Of a stretch of DNA of 64,000 bases, positions 61,338 through 64,000 are shown one piece after another. The notes beneath the pieces were generated by a model. It saw only the letters and a list, made by a program, of their open reading frames with translations. It searched no databases and had not been told where the DNA came from. Numbering within the stretch: the first letter of the stretch is position 1; each line of letters opens with the position of its first letter. The stretch covers positions 2,170,001-2,234,000 of the forward strand of contig NZ_CP092915.1 of NCBI RefSeq assembly GCF_022557175.1, written 5' to 3'. A program made the position numbers and the translations under genes. The DNA comes from Mycolicibacterium sp. YH-1 (GTDB taxonomy: Bacteria > Actinomycetota > Actinomycetes > Mycobacteriales > Mycobacteriaceae).

Positions 61338-62012
61338 TTGACTGAGCACGTGACCGCAGCCCGGCCATTACGCACCGAACGTGCCAGCAGCACGCGTGAC
61401 GCGATTCTCGCCGCCGCCGAACGGCTCTACGCCGAGCACGGCGTCTACGCCATATCCAACCGCCAGGTGAGTGAGGCTGCGGGGCAAGGGAACAACGCCG
61501 CCGTCGGCTATCACTTCGGCACCAAGACCGACCTGGTCCGGGCCATCGAGGAGCGTCACCGCGCGCCCATCGAGGCACACCGGGAGCGGATGGTCGAGCA
61601 GACCGACGAGACCACCGACATGCGCGGCTGGGTGTCATGCCTGGTCCGCCCGCTGACCGACCACCTCGCCGATCTCGGCAACCCGACCTGGTACGCACGA
61701 TTCGCCGCGCAGGCAATGACCGATCCGGCCTACCACGGCTTTGTCGTCAAGGACGCGCTGAGTTCACCGTCGCTGGTCCAGGTCGTCGACGGCATCAGCC
61801 GATGCCTTCCCGACCTGCCGCTGGACGTCCGGTTCGAGCGCAACATCATGGCCCGAAACCTGTTGATGCACAGCTGTGCCGATCGCGAGCGCGCGCTGGC
61901 CAAGGGCGCCACCGTCGCACGGTCCAGCTGGCGGGAGGCCGGATCCGGGCTCATCGACGCCATCGTCGGTATGTGGCTCGCACCGGTCTCGCCGGAGGGC
62001 CATTCGTCGTGA
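61338..62012 (+). CDS. TetR family transcriptional regulator
   Basis: 224-residue regulator. The HTH is SSTRDAILAAAERLYAEHGVYAISNRQVSEAAGQGNNAAVGYHFGTKTDLV near residues 15-65. The start is TTG 61338 with a strong GGAGGG site seven bases upstream. It probably binds the palindrome just upstream and controls the ferredoxin and P450 genes with which it overlaps. Confidence 0.87.
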   Translation: MTEHVTAARPLRTERASSTRDAILAAAERLYAEHGVYAISNRQVSEAAGQGNNAAVGYHFGTKTDLVRAIEERHRAPIEAHRERMVEQTDETTDMRGWVSCLVRPLTDHLADLGNPTWYARFAAQAMTDPAYHGFVVKDALSSPSLVQVVDGISRCLPDLPLDVRFERNIMARNLLMHSCADRERALAKGATVARSSWREAGSGLIDAIVGMWLAPVSPEGHSS

Positions 62013-62203
62013 GGGTCACGGTGGACCAGGACAAGTGTGTCTCGTCCGGGATGTGCGTGATGAACTCCCCGGACGTCTTCGACCAGCGTGACGACGACGG
62101 TGTCGTCGTACTCCTCATCGAGAGTCCCAGCCCCGACCGGGCCGACAGCACCCGCGATGCAGCAGCGGCATGTCCGGCCCTAGCCATCCACATCGAGGAG
62201 TGA
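62009..62203 (+). CDS. 3Fe-4S-type ferredoxin
   Basis: 64-residue electron carrier. VDQDKCVSSGMCVMNSPDVF has CxxxxxC spacing and CPALAIHIEE the final Cys-Pro, giving three cysteines, as in P450-linked 3Fe-4S ferredoxins. GTG start overlaps the TetR stop by four bases, and the P450 gene follows four bases after its stop. It is the redox partner of that P450. Confidence 0.9.
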   Translation: MRVTVDQDKCVSSGMCVMNSPDVFDQRDDDGVVVLLIESPSPDRADSTRDAAAACPALAIHIEE

Positions 62204-62207
62204 GTCC

Positions 62208-63443
62208 ATGACAGAAACGCTCGCGACAGACGAGGTCTCCGCCGACATCCCCGAGTACCCGATGGAGCGTGAGGCGCGCTGCCCGTTCGCGCCGCCCCGT
62301 CAGATGCTGGAGATGGGCGAGGTCAAACCGCTGTCGCGGGTGCGGATCTGGAACGGCAGCACACCGTGGCTCATCACCGGGTACGAGGTGGCACGGGAGC
62401 TGTTCGCCGACGCCCGCGTGAGCGTCGACGACCGCATCGAGGGATTCCCGCACTGGAACGAGCACATGCTCTCCACCGTCAACAAGCGACCGCGCTCGGT
62501 GTTCACCGCCGACGCCGAGGAGCACACCCGGTTCCGGCGGATGCTGTCCAAGCCGTTCACGTTCAAGCGTGTCGAGGGCCTGCGTCCGGCGATCCAGAAG
62601 ATCACCGACGAGTGCATCGACGAGATCCTGGCCGGGCCGCAGCCCGCCGACATCATCGCGAAGCTCGCGCTGCCGGTCCCCACCGTGGTGATCAGCGAGA
62701 TGCTGGGCGTCCCCTACGAGGACCACGAGTTCTTCCAGGAGCACGCCAACGCCGGCCTGGCCCGCTACGCAGCCGCGGACGCCATGCAGAAGGGCGCGAT
62801 GAGCCTGCACCAGTATCTGATCAACCTCGTCGAGGAGAAGCAGGCCAACCCGTCCGAGGACGCGGTGTCCGACCTTGCCGAACGCGTGACAGCGGGCGAG
62901 ATCAGCGTGAAGGAGGCCGCCCAGTTGGGCACCGGCCTGCTGATCGCCGGCCACGAGACCACCGCCAACATGATCGGCATCGGTGTGCTCGCACTGCTGG
63001 AGAACCCCGAACAGGCTGCCCTGCTTCGTGATTCCGATGATCCGAAGTTCATCGCGAATGCCGCCGAGGAACTGATGCGGTATCTGTCGATCATCCAGAA
63101 CGGTCAGCGGCGTGTGGCCATCGAGGATATCGAGATCGCAGGGGAGACCATCCGCGCAGGCGAGGGCATCATCATCGATCTCGCGCCGGCGAACTGGGAT
63201 GCCGCCGCCTACCCGCGGCCCGACCAGCTTGACTTCACGCGCAGTGCCGGGCAGCAACTCGGCTTCGGCTACGGACGTCACCAGTGCGTCGGTCAGCAGC
63301 TGGCGCGCGCCGAGCTGCAGATCGTGTTCCACACGCTTCTTCGCCGCATCCCCACGCTGCGTCTGGCGATCCCGTTCGACGAGATCCCCTTCAAGCACGA
63401 TCGCCTCGCATACGGCGTCTACGAACTTCCGGTGACCTGGTAG
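62208..63443 (+). CDS. Cytochrome P450
   Basis: 411-residue soluble P450 monooxygenase. The I-helix is LLIAGHETTANM with the acid-alcohol pair, the K-helix ExxR is EELMR, and the haem loop is FGYGRHQCVGQQ with Cys360 as ligand. Its form resembles bacterial CYPs of the terpenoid and steroid-hydroxylating groups, but I cannot assign a family number. It takes electrons from the ferredoxin just upstream. A hydroxylation that opens the ring-degradation route is a reasonable guess. Confidence 0.93.
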   Translation: MTETLATDEVSADIPEYPMEREARCPFAPPRQMLEMGEVKPLSRVRIWNGSTPWLITGYEVARELFADARVSVDDRIEGFPHWNEHMLSTVNKRPRSVFTADAEEHTRFRRMLSKPFTFKRVEGLRPAIQKITDECIDEILAGPQPADIIAKLALPVPTVVISEMLGVPYEDHEFFQEHANAGLARYAAADAMQKGAMSLHQYLINLVEEKQANPSEDAVSDLAERVTAGEISVKEAAQLGTGLLIAGHETTANMIGIGVLALLENPEQAALLRDSDDPKFIANAAEELMRYLSIIQNGQRRVAIEDIEIAGETIRAGEGIIIDLAPANWDAAAYPRPDQLDFTRSAGQQLGFGYGRHQCVGQQLARAELQIVFHTLLRRIPTLRLAIPFDEIPFKHDRLAYGVYELPVTW

Positions 63444-63492
63444 CCCGCCAGCCCAACACCAGCCCGCCCGCAGTCCGATTGGAGTACCAACG

Positions 63493-64000
63493 ATGACTAC
63501 CCCGACCTCATCATGGCCGACCCCAGCCCCAACCTCATCACGGCCGACCCCAGCCCCCACCTCACCGCCGGCATCCCTCTATCCCCCCGAGGGCTGGGGT
63601 GCGCCCAAGTACCGCCACGGTCACTCAACCGGCGGAGTCGTCGGCCTGCCCGCCGACACCGAGATCTTCTCCGCCGACAACCACATCTCGGTGGCCGACG
63701 ACATCTTCTTCGACCGGTTCCCCGAGGAGCTGAAGGGTGCGGCGCCGCGCATCTGGTACGAGGACGGCGCCTACATGGTGGGCATGAAGGGCAAGGCCTG
63801 GACCGGCGGTGACTTCGGCCGGGTGCTCATGCAGTACGACGATCTCGCCGGTGCCGCATCCAACAACATCGAGGCGCGCGTCCGGGAACTCAAAGAGGAC
63901 GGCATCGACAGGGAGCTGGCCTTCCCCAACGCCGTGCTCGCCCTCTTCCACTACCCGGACAAGGCGTTGCGCGAGCGCGTGTTCCGGATCTACAACGAGC
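63493..64000 (+). CDS. Amidohydrolase family 2 protein, N-terminal part (runs off the window)
   Basis: 169 codons of an amidohydrolase_2/ACMSD-type TIM barrel, open to the window end. After a Pro/Thr/Ser-rich start, EIFSADNHISVADDIFFDRFP gives the D-x-H metal motif on strand 1, and ERVRELKEDGID-type text (ARVRELKEDGIDRELAFPN) follows. Such enzymes decarboxylate or hydrate ring-cleavage products. It starts 49 bases after the P450 gene and may share its transcript. The remaining metal ligands are outside. Confidence 0.82.
   Translation, partial: MTTPTSSWPTPAPTSSRPTPAPTSPPASLYPPEGWGAPKYRHGHSTGGVVGLPADTEIFSADNHISVADDIFFDRFPEELKGAAPRIWYEDGAYMVGMKGKAWTGGDFGRVLMQYDDLAGAASNNIEARVRELKEDGIDRELAFPNAVLALFHYPDKALRERVFRIYNE
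63505..63564 (+). repeat. 27-bp tandem repeat in the amidohydrolase N-terminus
   Basis: Two near-identical 27-base units (63505-63531 and 63532-63558) and the start of a third (ACCTCA at 63559-63564). They encode TSSWPTPAP and TSSRPTPAP, a disordered Pro-rich tail. Being a multiple of three, copy number could vary without a frameshift. Confidence 0.75.

Overview
The window is high-GC chromosomal DNA from a mycobacterium, most likely a rapidly growing Mycolicibacterium-type species. The first 10 kb follow the gene order of M. tuberculosis Rv1330c to Rv1343c (pncB, clpS, DUF2017, P1 peptidase, mec, cysO, cysM, rhomboid, metallo-hydrolase, rph, rdgB, DUF3817, lprD). F420-type enzymes, a mycobacterial penicillin-binding lipoprotein and many leaderless promoters (TAnnnT six or seven bases before the start codon) agree with this. 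I saw no insertion sequence, prophage or CRISPR array, and no gene-free stretch longer than 300 bases.

Layout. 1-10.2 kb: conserved housekeeping block; the glutamate racemase gene murI, expected between the rhomboid gene and the metallo-hydrolase, is absent. 10.2-11.3 kb: a frameshifted LAGLIDADG/HTH gene and tRNA-Leu(UAG). 11.3-25.5 kb: prfC, a sulfatase, an SRPBCC protein, a large flippase-like membrane protein, a penicillin-binding lipoprotein, an MFS-DUF2218 fusion divergent from a MarR/MOSC-reductase pair, a Baeyer-Villiger-type monooxygenase and a small secreted protein. 25.5-30.6 kb: four overlapping acyl-CoA dehydrogenase genes that look like two large/small pairs, divergent from a GntR regulator, with a perfect 20-bp palindrome between them.

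30.6-48.6 kb is a CoA-ester catabolic region built around a two-subunit coenzyme-B12 acyl-CoA mutase (34732-36716). With it are its MeaB-type GTPase chaperone, an F420-type LLM oxidoreductase, a family III CoA transferase, two acyl-CoA ligases, a further dehydrogenase pair, two crotonases lacking the usual catalytic glutamates, three SDRs (one HSD10-like) and a DUF35 plus thiolase-like pair resembling the sterol side-chain aldolase. The mutase keeps the carboxylate-binding Tyr/Arg pair of methylmalonyl-CoA mutase but has lost several other normally conserved active-site residues. A 15-bp inverted-repeat motif with core CATTCTC lies in every promoter region of this cluster, which suggests one regulon.

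48.6-64 kb is a ring-cleavage region. An IclR regulator and a ketosteroid-dehydrogenase-like flavoprotein diverge from an operon with mhpC-, mhpA- and mhpB-like genes, a second such flavoprotein, an LLM oxidoreductase, SDRs, a cyclase-family hydrolase and an alpha/beta hydrolase. A TetR-ferredoxin-P450 operon and the start of an amidohydrolase follow. My reading, an inference, is that an alicyclic ketone is dehydrogenated to a phenol, hydroxylated to a catechol, cleaved and hydrolysed, with the products processed by CoA-ester steps.
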